Source: Paenibacillus_V sp046244365 (GTDB lineage: Bacteria > Bacillota > Bacilli > Paenibacillales > NBRC-103111). Taken from it: a stretch of DNA of 64,000 nt. Under the pieces are notes generated by a model. That model was not told the origin of the DNA and made no database searches. It saw only the letters and a program-made list of their open reading frames with translations. Shown here piece by piece: positions 8,030 to 16,947 of the stretch. A program made the position numbers and the translations under genes. Location: positions 2,418,001-2,482,000 of the forward strand of contig NZ_CP176395.1 in the NCBI RefSeq assembly GCF_046244365.1. Reading direction: 5' to 3'. Position 1 is the first letter of the stretch, and the number at the start of each line of letters is the position of its first letter.

Positions 8030-10711
8030 ATGACGAAACCGACATTCTATTATTTTTCCAGTACCCATTGGGACCGGGAGTGGTACGAATCTTTTCAGGG
8101 CTTTCGTTTGCGGCTTGTCGATATGATGAACGATCTGATTGAGGTAATGGAAAATCAGCCGGATTTCGCAACGTTTCACTTAGACGGGCAAACGATTATG
8201 CTGGAGGATTTCCTGGAAATCGAACCGGCCCAAAAAGGACGGCTTACCCGTTTGATTCAGGAGGGCAGGATCGTTATAGGCCCGTGGTATGTCATGCCCG
8301 ATGAATTTCTTCTATCCGGCGAAAGTTTGATCCGAAACTTGTTGACGGGCCGGAAAATATGCCGGGAATGGGGGGCCGATCCTTGGCGGTACGGTTACGT
8401 TTGCGATATTTTCGGTCATATCGCCCAAATGCCGCAACTATTCAACGGGGTTAATATCCCTTTTGCGGTGCTGGGGAGAGGGCTTAATGAGCACGACGTG
8501 CCTGCGCATTTTCGCTGGAGTTCGCCGGACGGCAGCGAATGCATCACCTTCAAACTGCCGGATGAAAACGCCTACGCCTCTTTTTTAGTAGTCATCATGG
8601 AAGCGGAGAACAGTCGTTTATCGCCCGACGAAACGAAGCGGCGGATCCAAACCTTTATTGACAAGGAAATGGAGCGAAGCCCGATCCCCGTCTGCCTGCT
8701 AATGGATTGTATGGATCATACATCGATTCGCCGAAATACGGTGAACGTTCTGGAGATGATTCGCGAGCTGTATCCGGAAGCGGAGGTCAAGCACGTCAAT
8801 TTGGAGCAGATGGGGAAGCAGTTGGAAGGCTATGCCGATCAGATGCCTATAAAAATGGGGGAACTGAACGAACCGGGCAAACAGCCGGGTTCCAATTACT
8901 TGATCACCCATACGCTATCCAGCCGTTATCCGCTCAAAAAGGCAAACGACGAATGCCAGGTCCTGCTGGAAAAATGGGTGGAGCCGATGGCTGCTTTATC
9001 CGAGCTTCGCGGCTATTCCGTTCAGAAGACCTATGTCGATCTGGCCTACAAGTATTTGATGCAGAACCACCCGCATGACTCGATCTGCGGTTGTTCGATC
9101 GATCAGGTCCATCAAGACATGCAGTATCGGTTTGACCAAGTAAAAGAGATTTCCAAGCATGTGATCAGTACCATCCTGTGTAAGGGGTTGCTAAGGAACC
9201 ATGAGGAAGGAAGCGGACATACCCGAGTGCTGACATTGTGGAATCCGCTGCCGTTCCCAAGGCGCGGCACTGTCACCGTGGACATTGATTTCGATCAGCC
9301 ATATCCCACCCATTATCAGGAGCCTTTCGGTTATGAAGTGAAAAACAGCTTTACCATCCATGATAGCCATGGACGGGAAATTCCTTACGGGCTATGCCGG
9401 ATGAAGAAAAACTTTATCGTAACAGGGCTTGGGACGGAGACGAAAGCGACGAGAGCGGCGGACCGTCATACTGTATCGCTGGAGGTGGATGTTCCTGCGA
9501 TGGGAACGGCTGCATACACGATTGTTCCAAGCAAGAAATCTTCCCGGTATTTGGACCGGTTATCCCGTTCCGAACGGGAAGCGGAGAACGACTATATCAA
9601 ACTTACGGTAAACGATAACGGTACGGTCGCGGTTTACGATAAACGCTGCGGCGTACGCTACGACAATCTGTTAAGTTATCTCGACGACGGGGAAATCGGC
9701 GACGGATGGTTTCATGCGAGCCCTGCCGATGATCGTCTGATCGGCAGCAGGGGAAGCGAATGCTTCATTGAAACGGTCGAAAACGGACCGGCTCGTGCCG
9801 TATTTCAGATTACACACTTTATCCGGATTCCCAAGTCCTTGGAACGGCATCCCCATGGACTAAAGCGTTCGGAAGAGCATGTTACGTTAACGATTCGCTC
9901 GACGATAGGGCTTTCGAAAGGTGCGGCGCATGTCGATGTCGAAACCGAAATAGACAATCAAGCCCGGGATCATCGCCTGCGTCTGGTTATCCCTACGGAT
10001 GTGCCGTCCCCGACTTTTTTTGCGAATCAACCGTTTGCCTTTGTGGAAAGGCCGACTGGCATTCGTACGGAAACGCAGGACTGGAAGGAATGCGAGGTGC
10101 CGGAGAAACAAATGGGGGGGATCGTGGGCAAACGCAGAACGGACGGTACCGGACTGGCGTTCGTATCGGCCTTCGGCTTGCACGAATGTGCCGCACCGGA
10201 TGACAATCGGGGCACCCTGCATGTAACGATGTACCGTTCGTTCGGGAGAACGTATAGGACGAATGGGGAAGAAGGCGGTCAACTTGCCGGGAAGCTATCA
10301 TTTAAATATGCACTCGCCGTACTCGATGCTTCCACATCTTATGCGGATTTGACACGGCTGCAAGAGGGTTTGCAAGTCGATATGCACGCCGTTTTCGCTA
10401 GAGCCGCTGATGATCACGTTCCGGCCCAACCCGTAAGCTATTTCGAAATATCCAATTCCGACATTTGCGTAAGCGTCATCAAGCGTCCGGATAACGGTAA
10501 CGAAGGGGAGCTGATTGTTCGCTGCTTCAATTTGTCCGAACGTCCCTCATCCGCCCGGTTCACAAGCTTTAAACGCATTGCGAAAGTGACGGCGGTGAAT
10601 TTGCTTGAAGAGCCCGCAGGAGAGGTTTTACATGATTCGAATGGTTTTGACGTTCGTCTCGGTCCGTGGAAAATTCAAACGTTCCGCTTAACTTTCGGTA
10701 ACTTTCAATGA
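8030..10711 (+). CDS. GH38 alpha-mannosidase
   Basis: An 893-residue glycoside hydrolase family 38 enzyme that removes alpha-linked mannose from oligosaccharides. Visible family landmarks are the zinc-site motif HWDREWY (His13, Asp15), the nucleophile region CDIFGH (Asp126) with the following MPQ, and the second zinc segment NHPHDSICGCS. The C-terminal half is the usual beta-sandwich part. There is no signal peptide, so it acts in the cytosol on imported sugar. ATG 8030 is chosen because ACCGGGAGG lies 10 nt upstream; an earlier in-frame ATG at 7991 has no ribosome site. The gene sits directly after the importer and the beta-helix gene, implying that the imported glycan contains mannose. Confidence 0.93.
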   Translation: MTKPTFYYFSSTHWDREWYESFQGFRLRLVDMMNDLIEVMENQPDFATFHLDGQTIMLEDFLEIEPAQKGRLTRLIQEGRIVIGPWYVMPDEFLLSGESLIRNLLTGRKICREWGADPWRYGYVCDIFGHIAQMPQLFNGVNIPFAVLGRGLNEHDVPAHFRWSSPDGSECITFKLPDENAYASFLVVIMEAENSRLSPDETKRRIQTFIDKEMERSPIPVCLLMDCMDHTSIRRNTVNVLEMIRELYPEAEVKHVNLEQMGKQLEGYADQMPIKMGELNEPGKQPGSNYLITHTLSSRYPLKKANDECQVLLEKWVEPMAALSELRGYSVQKTYVDLAYKYLMQNHPHDSICGCSIDQVHQDMQYRFDQVKEISKHVISTILCKGLLRNHEEGSGHTRVLTLWNPLPFPRRGTVTVDIDFDQPYPTHYQEPFGYEVKNSFTIHDSHGREIPYGLCRMKKNFIVTGLGTETKATRAADRHTVSLEVDVPAMGTAAYTIVPSKKSSRYLDRLSRSEREAENDYIKLTVNDNGTVAVYDKRCGVRYDNLLSYLDDGEIGDGWFHASPADDRLIGSRGSECFIETVENGPARAVFQITHFIRIPKSLERHPHGLKRSEEHVTLTIRSTIGLSKGAAHVDVETEIDNQARDHRLRLVIPTDVPSPTFFANQPFAFVERPTGIRTETQDWKECEVPEKQMGGIVGKRRTDGTGLAFVSAFGLHECAAPDDNRGTLHVTMYRSFGRTYRTNGEEGGQLAGKLSFKYALAVLDASTSYADLTRLQEGLQVDMHAVFARAADDHVPAQPVSYFEISNSDICVSVIKRPDNGNEGELIVRCFNLSERPSSARFTSFKRIAKVTAVNLLEEPAGEVLHDSNGFDVRLGPWKIQTFRLTFGNFQ

Positions 10712-10722
10712 GATGATTTGTT

Positions 10723-10750
10723 CAACGCGCGCTTCTCCCGGCGCGCGTTG
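10723..10750 (+). other. GC-rich stem-loop between GH38 and CN-hydrolase genes
   Basis: CAACGCGCG and CGCGCGTTG form a perfect 9-bp stem around a 10-nt loop. There is no following T-run, so it may be an mRNA processing or stability hairpin. Confidence 0.5.
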
Positions 10751-10808
10751 CGGCGCTTCATGGCGGCGGGCAAACCAGATGATTATGTAGAAAGGCGAGG
10801 GATCAGTC

Positions 10809-11753
10809 ATGGTTCGAAAAGCAACAATCAGTACGTTCAATTTCCACTATTGTACAGTCAATCCGACCGGCAGCGTCGAGGAATACGTAAACTACGTCAT
10901 GCTTTTTCTGGAAAACAAAATCAATCATGTCCTGCCGGATCGACCGGATTTGATCGTTCTTCCCGAATGCTGCGATATGCCGGCCGGGTGCACGGGGGAA
11001 AAGCTGCGCGACTATTATCGTGTGCGGGGCGATCGGATTCTGCATGGTTTATCGGACCTGGCGGTGCGGCATCGCTGCTATATCGCTTATCCTTCCATCC
11101 GGCTGCTTGATGACGGCACTTGGCGCAACTCCGTTCGGCTGATCGACCGCAACGGGGGAGTCGCCGGCACCTACGATAAGAATCACCCGGTCATTGTCGA
11201 AATGGAGAAAGACGGGATCGTATGCGGGAATGAAGCTCCGATCTTTTCGTGCGATTTCGGTACGGTCGGCTGCGCCATATGCTTCGATCTGAACTTCGAA
11301 CCGCTGCGGGCCAAGTATGCTGCCGAACGTCCGGATCTCATCCTTTTTCCTTCGATGTTTCATGGCGGGTTCGTGCAGCAGCATTGGGCTTATTCGTGCC
11401 GCGCTCACTTCGTCGGTGCGATTGCGGGCGGATTACCGAGCTCGATCATTTCCCCGGTAGGACAATTGGTCAGCACCACATCCAGTTATTTCGATTATAG
11501 GAGCGAAACGGTTAATTTGGACTGTGCCGTGGTTCATCTCGACAATAACAGGGAGCGTCTTGAAGCGATGAGACGCAAGTACGGAACGAAAGTAAAGGTT
11601 ACCGATCCGGGTTATCTCGGTTCCGTTCTTATTTCGAGCGAAACGGACGAATGTACGGTCCACGACTTGATCCGGGAGTTTAAATTTGAGCTGCTGGATG
11701 AGTATTTGATGAGGTCCTTGGCACACCATCGGAATGACGGAATCTCATCATGA
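10809..11753 (+). CDS. Carbon-nitrogen hydrolase (nitrilase superfamily)
   Basis: A 314-residue amidase/nitrilase-fold enzyme. The catalytic triad is readable: Glu53 in LPECCD, Lys124 in TYDKNHP and Cys158 in GCAICFDLNFEPLR. These enzymes cleave amides, nitriles or carbamoyl groups; the substrate here is unknown. There is no signal peptide, so it is cytosolic. ATG 10809 follows an AAAGGCGAGG site. Its position after the mannosidase suggests removal of an amide or N-acyl decoration from the imported sugar, which is inference only. Confidence 0.85.
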   Translation: MVRKATISTFNFHYCTVNPTGSVEEYVNYVMLFLENKINHVLPDRPDLIVLPECCDMPAGCTGEKLRDYYRVRGDRILHGLSDLAVRHRCYIAYPSIRLLDDGTWRNSVRLIDRNGGVAGTYDKNHPVIVEMEKDGIVCGNEAPIFSCDFGTVGCAICFDLNFEPLRAKYAAERPDLILFPSMFHGGFVQQHWAYSCRAHFVGAIAGGLPSSIISPVGQLVSTTSSYFDYRSETVNLDCAVVHLDNNRERLEAMRRKYGTKVKVTDPGYLGSVLISSETDECTVHDLIREFKFELLDEYLMRSLAHHRNDGISS

Positions 11754-11971
11754 TTTAAGTGCTAAGGAACATCTTCCCTTGCTTTTCGGCAAACTTGGAG
11801 CGTTTTGGAAATTTGGATGCGACAGACTCTCATTCTTTTGATGACGAACGGGCACTAGGATGAGTGCTTGAATGAGGCTCACTTATCGAGATCGAGTCGA
11901 TGAATTCCTATCAATCGATATCGGATTGGTGCATCGACGAATCCGCAATTTCATAGGGAGAGTGCGAGCAT

Positions 11972-13198
11972 ATGACGGAGCATGGGAGTAGGAAAGGAAT
12001 AAGAAGTACTTTTGCGCTCGTACTGGTGTTCGCTGCTTTTGCGATTCTGTACGGCAGAAATGCGGGCAAAGAAGCAGCATCTGATGACAAACCGAGTGTT
12101 GAAAAGGGGAAGCAGTCAGTAATTCCAAATCCGACAGAGAAACAAACAACGCCTCAAGACACGAGAAAAAAGGTTGATCCGCCAAATGATGCGATTGAGG
12201 TTCAACTGCCCCCGACGATAAACGCTTTGACAGGCAAAGAAATCAACATTTACTTTGACAATTTGATTATAGGCGATGCGGGTGACTATCTATTCGACGT
12301 CGTCTGCTCAATCGGCATCCTGCAAAATGAACGTTGGACATTGAACACGAATACGGCAGGAACATACCCGATCACGATTAACGTGTACGACAAAAAGAGC
12401 ATACAGAAGGTTGGTACGGCTTCAGCCACGGTAATCGTCAAATCGGGCAGCGTTGGAAGCGGCGTTACGAAAAAAGCCTTGTTTATTGGGGATAGCACGA
12501 CGGCTGCCGGTAAATATACCGGCGAATTGCTCAACCTATTCAGCTCCGACCCGATGGACATCGAGCTGCTGGGTTCGCAAGGAACGGCACCGAACCTTCA
12601 CGAAGGACGAGGCGGCTGGCGAGTGGATCAATATTTTACGAATGCCTCAAGCCCTTTTGTGTTCAATGGTGCATTTAACTTTTCGCAATATATGCACAGT
12701 CAAGGATATACCCGGGTCGATTATGTGTTCTTCCACTTGGGGATCAATGATATTTTCAACGAAACGAGCGATTCCGGCGCTCATGCCGTCGCTAATGCGG
12801 CGGTCACCGCTTATAACAACATGATCGCTACTATGAAGACATTGTTCCCGAACATTAGGATCGGTATGTGCTTAACGATCCCGCCGTCAAAACATCAGGA
12901 TGCATTCGGGAATAACTACGGCTCCGGACAAACGAGATGGCAATATAAGCGTAACTGGTTCCAATGGAATAAAGCGATTCTGGCCGCTTTCCAAAACCGG
13001 ACCGCAGAGAACATTTACCTTGTCCCGCTTCATGCGATCCTTGACACAGAACACAATATGAGTGTGTCAACAGTTGCTGTGAATGCAAGAAATAGCACGA
13101 CGACTGTCCGTCAAACGGACGCCGTTCACCCGGCTGATACGGGATACAATCAAATGGCCGATGCCATTTACTGCTGGTTGAAAGGTTTCGAGAGCTGA
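11972..13198 (+). CDS. Membrane-anchored SGNH/GDSL esterase
   Basis: A 408-residue protein with an N-terminal hydrophobic anchor (~15-30), a Lys/Pro-rich linker (~35-75), a beta domain (~75-155) and an SGNH hydrolase domain from ~165. Catalytic blocks are seen as FIGDST (Ser nucleophile), a Gly block around GRGGWRVDQY, HLGIND (Asn) and DAVHPAD (Asp/His). These enzymes remove acetyl or other acyl groups, commonly from polysaccharides, and the anchor places it outside the membrane. ATG 11972 follows AGGGAGAG. The 218-bp gap before it holds no other gene. The gene ends at a shared bidirectional terminator facing the fumC unit. Confidence 0.85.
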   Translation: MTEHGSRKGIRSTFALVLVFAAFAILYGRNAGKEAASDDKPSVEKGKQSVIPNPTEKQTTPQDTRKKVDPPNDAIEVQLPPTINALTGKEINIYFDNLIIGDAGDYLFDVVCSIGILQNERWTLNTNTAGTYPITINVYDKKSIQKVGTASATVIVKSGSVGSGVTKKALFIGDSTTAAGKYTGELLNLFSSDPMDIELLGSQGTAPNLHEGRGGWRVDQYFTNASSPFVFNGAFNFSQYMHSQGYTRVDYVFFHLGINDIFNETSDSGAHAVANAAVTAYNNMIATMKTLFPNIRIGMCLTIPPSKHQDAFGNNYGSGQTRWQYKRNWFQWNKAILAAFQNRTAENIYLVPLHAILDTEHNMSVSTVAVNARNSTTTVRQTDAVHPADTGYNQMADAIYCWLKGFES

Positions 13199-13211
13199 AG
13201 CGGGCAATGCA

Positions 13212-13244
13212 AATAGGACGGGGGCTAATCGCCCGCGTCCTATT
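13212..13244. terminator. Bidirectional terminator between SGNH and fumC units
   Basis: AATAGGACG pairs with CGTCCTATT, an inner GGGC pairs with GCCC, and the loop is 5 nt. A single mismatch interrupts a 13-bp stem. It serves the convergent SGNH gene (+) and the fumC/small-ORF unit (-). The stop codon of the 54-codon ORF lies inside the stem. Confidence 0.75.
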
Positions 13245-13404
13245 CGATTGTACGCCAGTTAACCAACTGGCCAGGTTCGATGCTGCTTGCCCCGTTTATC
13301 CGAGCAATCGCTGCTCGGTATAGGTCGTATGGCGCCAAACGGCCGCCGTTCGTTCCCTCAACGGAGGGGATATCGATCCCGTTCACGGGGATAACGTTCC
13401 ACAT
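13240..13404 (-). CDS. Small 54-residue protein coupled to fumC
   Basis: An open frame of 54 codons starts at ATG 13404 on the minus strand, 6 nt after the fumC stop. Its ribosome site GAAGGAGTG overlaps the fumC stop codon, with ideal spacing, so translation should be coupled. It encodes a soluble, mixed-charge peptide starting MWNVIPVNGIDIP and ending VNWRTIE. It has no Cys, no signal and no membrane helix. I do not recognise the family. It ends inside the shared terminator. The ribosome site and the tight fit between the fumC stop and the terminator support a real gene; the function is unknown. Confidence 0.55.
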   Translation of the reverse strand: MWNVIPVNGIDIPSVEGTNGGRLAPYDLYRAAIARINGASSIEPGQLVNWRTIE

Positions 13405-13410
13405 GTCGCT

Positions 13411-14799
13411 TCACTCCTTCGGTTGAATCATTTGTTCGGGGCGAACGATTTGATCGAACTGCTCTTCCGTCAGCAAACCGCTTAGGAGTGCGGCTTCCTT
13501 CAGCGTAATGCCTTCCTTGTGCGCCGTCTTGGCTACGGATGCCGCGTTCTCGTAACCGATATGCGGGTTCAGTGCCGTGACAAGCATTAGCGAACGTTCC
13601 ACATTGCTGCGGATAACGGCTTCGTCCGGTTCGATGCCGACGGCGCAGTTGTCGTTGAACGAGTGCAGCGCGTCCGAGAGCAAGCGTGCGGACTGTAGGA
13701 AGTTGTATATGATAACCGGCTTGAATACGTTCAACTCGAAATTGCCTTGGCTGGCCGCGAAGCCGATAGCGGCGTCGTTGCCCATGACTTGGCAGACGAC
13801 CATCGTCATCGCCTCGGATTGCGTCGGATTCACTTTGCCTGGCATGATCGAGCTCCCGGGTTCGTTCGCAGGGATCGTAATCTCGCCGATGCCGCTCCGC
13901 GGACCGCTTGCAAGCCAGCGGACGTCGTTGGCGATTTTCATCAGATCGGCGCTAAGTGCCTTCAGGGCTCCGTGCACATAGACAAGCTCGTCATGGCTGG
14001 TCAGCGCATGAAATTTATTCGCTGCGGTAACGAAGGTTTTGCCCGTCAAGCGGCTGATTTCATCGGCAACAAGCTCGCCGAAGCGGGGATGCGCGTTAAT
14101 GCCGGTGCCGACCGCCGTGCCGCCGATCGCCAGCTCGCGCAGCGAATCGGCGCTTGTCTTGATCATCCGTTCCGTTTTATCGAGCATGCGGTGCCAGCCG
14201 CTTATTTCCTGTCCGAGCGTAAGCGGGGTGGCGTCCTGCAAATGGGTGCGGCCGATTTTGATGATGTTCGCGAATGCCTCGCTTTTACGTGCGAGCGTTT
14301 CCTTAAGCAAGGCGATAGCAGGGAGGACCAGATCCTCGACGGAAGTCAGAGCAGCCATATGCATGGCGGTAGGGAACGTGTCGTTGGAGCTCTGGGATTT
14401 GTTTACGTCATCGTTCGGATGGATCCTCAACTCGCTGCCTTGAGCCTCTAATTTTTCGTTTGCAAGATGGGCGATGACTTCATTAACGTTCATGTTGGAT
14501 TGCGTACCGCTGCCCGTTTGCCAAACCACAAGCGGGAAGTGTTCATCCCAGCGGCCTTCCAGAATCTCGTCGGCGGCCGAAATAATCGCTTCAGCCTTGA
14601 CGGCGTCAAGTTTGCCGAGGCCGCGGTTCACCGCAGCGGCGCTTTTTTTGAGGACGGCGAACTGGCGAATCAGTTCGAGCGGCATTAATTCCGTGCCGAT
14701 CCGAAAGTTTTCCGAGCTGCGCTGGGTTTGTGCGCCCCACTTTTTATCCGCGGGAACTCGAATTTCTCCGATGGTATCCTTCTCTATGCGGTATTGCAT
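13411..14799 (-). CDS. fumC: Class II fumarate hydratase
   Basis: A 462-residue, iron-independent fumarase that interconverts fumarate and malate in the TCA cycle, active as a cytosolic tetramer. The superfamily signature GSSIMPGKVNP is present at ~318-328. The upstream blocks GSGTQSNMNVNEV and GRTHLQDATPLTLGQE, which build the active site, are also present. The length is standard. ATG 14799 follows AAAGGAGG. A perfect 19-bp Fur operator lies 24-42 bp upstream, which predicts derepression under iron starvation. A 54-codon ORF is coupled to its 3' end. Adjacent members of the superfamily (aspartase, argininosuccinate lyase) fit less well; fumarase is the best reading. Confidence 0.96.
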   Translation of the reverse strand: MQYRIEKDTIGEIRVPADKKWGAQTQRSSENFRIGTELMPLELIRQFAVLKKSAAAVNRGLGKLDAVKAEAIISAADEILEGRWDEHFPLVVWQTGSGTQSNMNVNEVIAHLANEKLEAQGSELRIHPNDDVNKSQSSNDTFPTAMHMAALTSVEDLVLPAIALLKETLARKSEAFANIIKIGRTHLQDATPLTLGQEISGWHRMLDKTERMIKTSADSLRELAIGGTAVGTGINAHPRFGELVADEISRLTGKTFVTAANKFHALTSHDELVYVHGALKALSADLMKIANDVRWLASGPRSGIGEITIPANEPGSSIMPGKVNPTQSEAMTMVVCQVMGNDAAIGFAASQGNFELNVFKPVIIYNFLQSARLLSDALHSFNDNCAVGIEPDEAVIRSNVERSLMLVTALNPHIGYENAASVAKTAHKEGITLKEAALLSGLLTEEQFDQIVRPEQMIQPKE

Positions 14800-14822
14800 G
14801 AGGATTTCCTCCTTTAATATAC

Positions 14823-14841
14823 GATAATGATAATCATTATC
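14823..14841 (-). promoter_or_regulatory. Fur box (iron-responsive operator) upstream of fumC
   Basis: The 19 bases GATAATGATAATCATTATC match the classical Fur-box consensus at every position. The Bacillus 7-1-7 core (TGATAAT, one base, ATTATCA) lies within it at 14828-14842. The site is in the fumC promoter region, and AT-rich sequence continues on both sides. PerR boxes are close relatives (TTATAAT-type arms), but the TGATAAT arms favour Fur. Confidence 0.85.
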
Positions 14842-15029
14842 ATAAATATATCATGTTGCTCTTCCGGTGGCAAATCGGTTATTTACTGCGACTGCAGCCG
14901 AATTTGTCTTCCATGGATTCCATCCAATGGATAGTATGGCTTTTTTGCCGGATTGTTTGCCTGAAGGATGAAAAATGGGCGGATCCTTTCATTCACGGGT
15001 GCCCTGATGCGTATTACACGGGAAAAGGT

Positions 15030-15058
15030 TTGTTTGAATCGGGTGCACATTATATAAT
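15030..15058 (+). promoter_or_regulatory. Sigma-A type promoter for the TIM-barrel gene
   Basis: -35 TTGTTT (15030-15035), 17-bp spacer, -10 TATAAT (15053-15058), about 88 bp ahead of ATG 15146. The rest of the 14843-15145 gap shows nothing further that I can assign. Confidence 0.55.
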
Positions 15059-15145
15059 TACGGCGAGATGTAAGGCTGGAGTTTGGCAAGTATGGATCGT
15101 GTTCAGGCAGCGTCTCCAGCAAGTTAACGGAGAGGGGAATACCGA

Positions 15146-15913
15146 ATGCTGTTTACCGGACTTGTATCGGTTACGTTTCGTCAGAAAAGCCCGGAAGAAA
15201 TCATTGCCTTAGTAGCAAAAGCCGGATTGGACGCCATCGAGTGGGGGGGAGACGTTCATGTTCCCGCCGGAAATTTGGAGAGGGCCAGAGAGATCGGTCA
15301 GGCTACGCGCGACGCGGGGTTAACGATCGCTTCGTACGGCTCCTACTACCGAGCGGGCTGCGGCCAGTCGTTCGCGGACGTTCTGGAAACCGCCAAAGCG
15401 CTCGGAGCTCCGTCGATCCGGATCTGGGCAGGCAACAAGGGGACGGACAAGGCGGATGAAGAGTGGTGGCGGAACGTTGCCGGGGATGCGAGGGCGGCAG
15501 CCGCAAGCGCGAGCGCTGAGGGCATCCGAATCGCTTTCGAATTTCATGCCAACACGCTGACGGACGGTACGGAACAAACGCTTCGCTTACTAGAGCGGGT
15601 AGGGCACGAATCGGTGTCGACCTATTGGCAGCACAAGCCGGAATGGAATGTAACCGAAAATGTAAGCGCGCTGGATAAGCTGTCTTCGCAGTTATCCAAC
15701 GTTCATGTATTTCATTGGGAGCCGGGCGTACATTTGCCTTTAGAAGAAGGCATCGAGCCGTGGCGCCGGTATATCGATGCGCTGGAAGCTTTGAACGGCG
15801 ACCGCTTTTTGCTGATGGAGTTCGTCAAAGACGGCGAAGAAGCGCAATTTCTAGAAGATGCCGCAGTTCTGAAAAAGCTGACAGGCAGAGATCGGGCCCA
15901 TAGCGGTAGCTGA
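15146..15913 (+). CDS. Sugar phosphate isomerase/epimerase-like TIM-barrel protein
   Basis: A 255-residue xylose-isomerase-like TIM barrel (AP_endonuc_2 family). Visible features are the N-terminal strand LVSVTFRQKSPEEII, the barrel segment GLDAIEWGGDVHVPAG, the metal-region stretch IRIAFEFHANTLTDG, the segment STYWQHKPEWN and the C-terminal FLLMEFVKDGEEAQF. Such proteins isomerise or epimerise sugars or cleave cyclitol derivatives using a divalent metal; the exact substrate is not predictable. Start ATG 15146 follows GAGAGGGGA. It is a single-gene unit with its own promoter and terminator. Confidence 0.8.
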   Translation: MLFTGLVSVTFRQKSPEEIIALVAKAGLDAIEWGGDVHVPAGNLERAREIGQATRDAGLTIASYGSYYRAGCGQSFADVLETAKALGAPSIRIWAGNKGTDKADEEWWRNVAGDARAAAASASAEGIRIAFEFHANTLTDGTEQTLRLLERVGHESVSTYWQHKPEWNVTENVSALDKLSSQLSNVHVFHWEPGVHLPLEEGIEPWRRYIDALEALNGDRFLLMEFVKDGEEAQFLEDAAVLKKLTGRDRAHSGS

Positions 15914-15926
15914 TAATGACGTATTG

Positions 15927-15957
15927 CCCTGCAGAGTGCTGCGGGGTGATTTTTTTT
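15927..15957 (+). terminator. Rho-independent terminator
   Basis: An 8-bp stem (CCCTGCAG/CTGCGGGG, one G-T pair) with a 4-nt loop, followed by TGA and eight T residues. It ends the TIM-barrel transcript. Confidence 0.85.
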
Positions 15958-16034
15958 AAAGTCGTTCTCTACCGGGCGCCCTAAGCGGCCGTCTGTTATG
16001 CTGATAGGCAAGAGAGCGGAAGGAGTGACCGGCT

Positions 16035-16706
16035 ATGTCTGAAGCAAAAAATGTTCCATTAGAAGAAATGTCTTCTTTTTTCAATCAAAGAGCAGGCGGC
16101 TATGACCAGCATATGAGAGGCGTGATCCCGTCTTTCGATTCTTTTTATTCGAGCCTGTCCGAACCGATCGCAGTTACGGATTTGCCGGTGCGGGTTCTTG
16201 ACTTAGGCTGCGGAACCGGGACGGAGCTCCAATGGATTTTGGCAAAAGCGCCGAACGCCCGTATCACCTGCGTGGACGTTTCTGAAAATATGCTCGAGCT
16301 GCTGCTTGCCAAGTATCGTCTTTGGTCCGACAGGCTCACGATCGTAAGAGGCTCCTATCTGGAGATCGATTTCGAGCCGGGCGGGTACGACTATATCGTA
16401 TCGGCGATGACCATGCATCACTTGCTGGCGGACGACAAGCTTGCGCTATATAAGAAGCTTCATACGGCCTTAAAGCCCGGAGGACACTATATCGAAGGGG
16501 ATTACGTCGAGACGCCGGAGCGCGAGGAAAGGTGGCTTGAGGCATACAAAAGCATCGTCGGGCTAGAGATTCCCGATCTCCAGTACCATTACGATATCCC
16601 GTGCTCGATCGAAACCGAGCTTCGTCTTTTGGTAACGGCGGGTTTTCATGACTTTCAGATGGTTTGGCAGGAAGAGACGAATGCGGTGTATCGCGTACGG
16701 AAATGA
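16035..16706 (+). CDS. Class I SAM-dependent methyltransferase
   Basis: A 223-residue Rossmann-fold methyltransferase. Motif I VLDLGCGTGTELQWI at ~55-70 binds AdoMet, ITCVDVSENML supplies the acidic residue of motif II, and YDYIVSAMTMHHL is motif IV. The substrate is unknown. ATG 16035 follows GGAAGGAGTG. It stands alone upstream of the rRNA operon, and the rrn promoter begins ~50 bp after its stop. Confidence 0.88.
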   Translation: MSEAKNVPLEEMSSFFNQRAGGYDQHMRGVIPSFDSFYSSLSEPIAVTDLPVRVLDLGCGTGTELQWILAKAPNARITCVDVSENMLELLLAKYRLWSDRLTIVRGSYLEIDFEPGGYDYIVSAMTMHHLLADDKLALYKKLHTALKPGGHYIEGDYVETPEREERWLEAYKSIVGLEIPDLQYHYDIPCSIETELRLLVTAGFHDFQMVWQEETNAVYRVRK

Positions 16707-16755
16707 GCGGCCCGGTGCGGTTCATTGAAAATGTTGAATCATGTCGAAAAAAAGC

Positions 16756-16784
16756 TTGACCATCTCCTGTTACCGTGCTATTCT
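16756..16784 (+). promoter_or_regulatory. rRNA operon promoter
   Basis: -35 TTGACC (16756-16761), 17-bp spacer, -10 TATTCT (16779-16784). A ~325-nt leader runs from here to 16S; it contains the processing strand at 16948-16970 and two small hairpins at ~17045-17085 (GTTTTGC/GGCAAAAC and GGCTC/GAGCC). Confidence 0.7.
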
Positions 16785-16947
16785 AAGGTTCCTGCTTCGG
16801 ACAACACCTTTTGAAAGAAAGGAAGAGAACGAAGCGAGGAAAAAAGATTTCAAAAAAAGCTTGCAAAAAGATTTGAAACATGATAATCTGTAATTCCGGC
16901 CGAGAGAGACAAGCGGTTGGGACGCAAAAGCAAGCAAAACGAATTGT

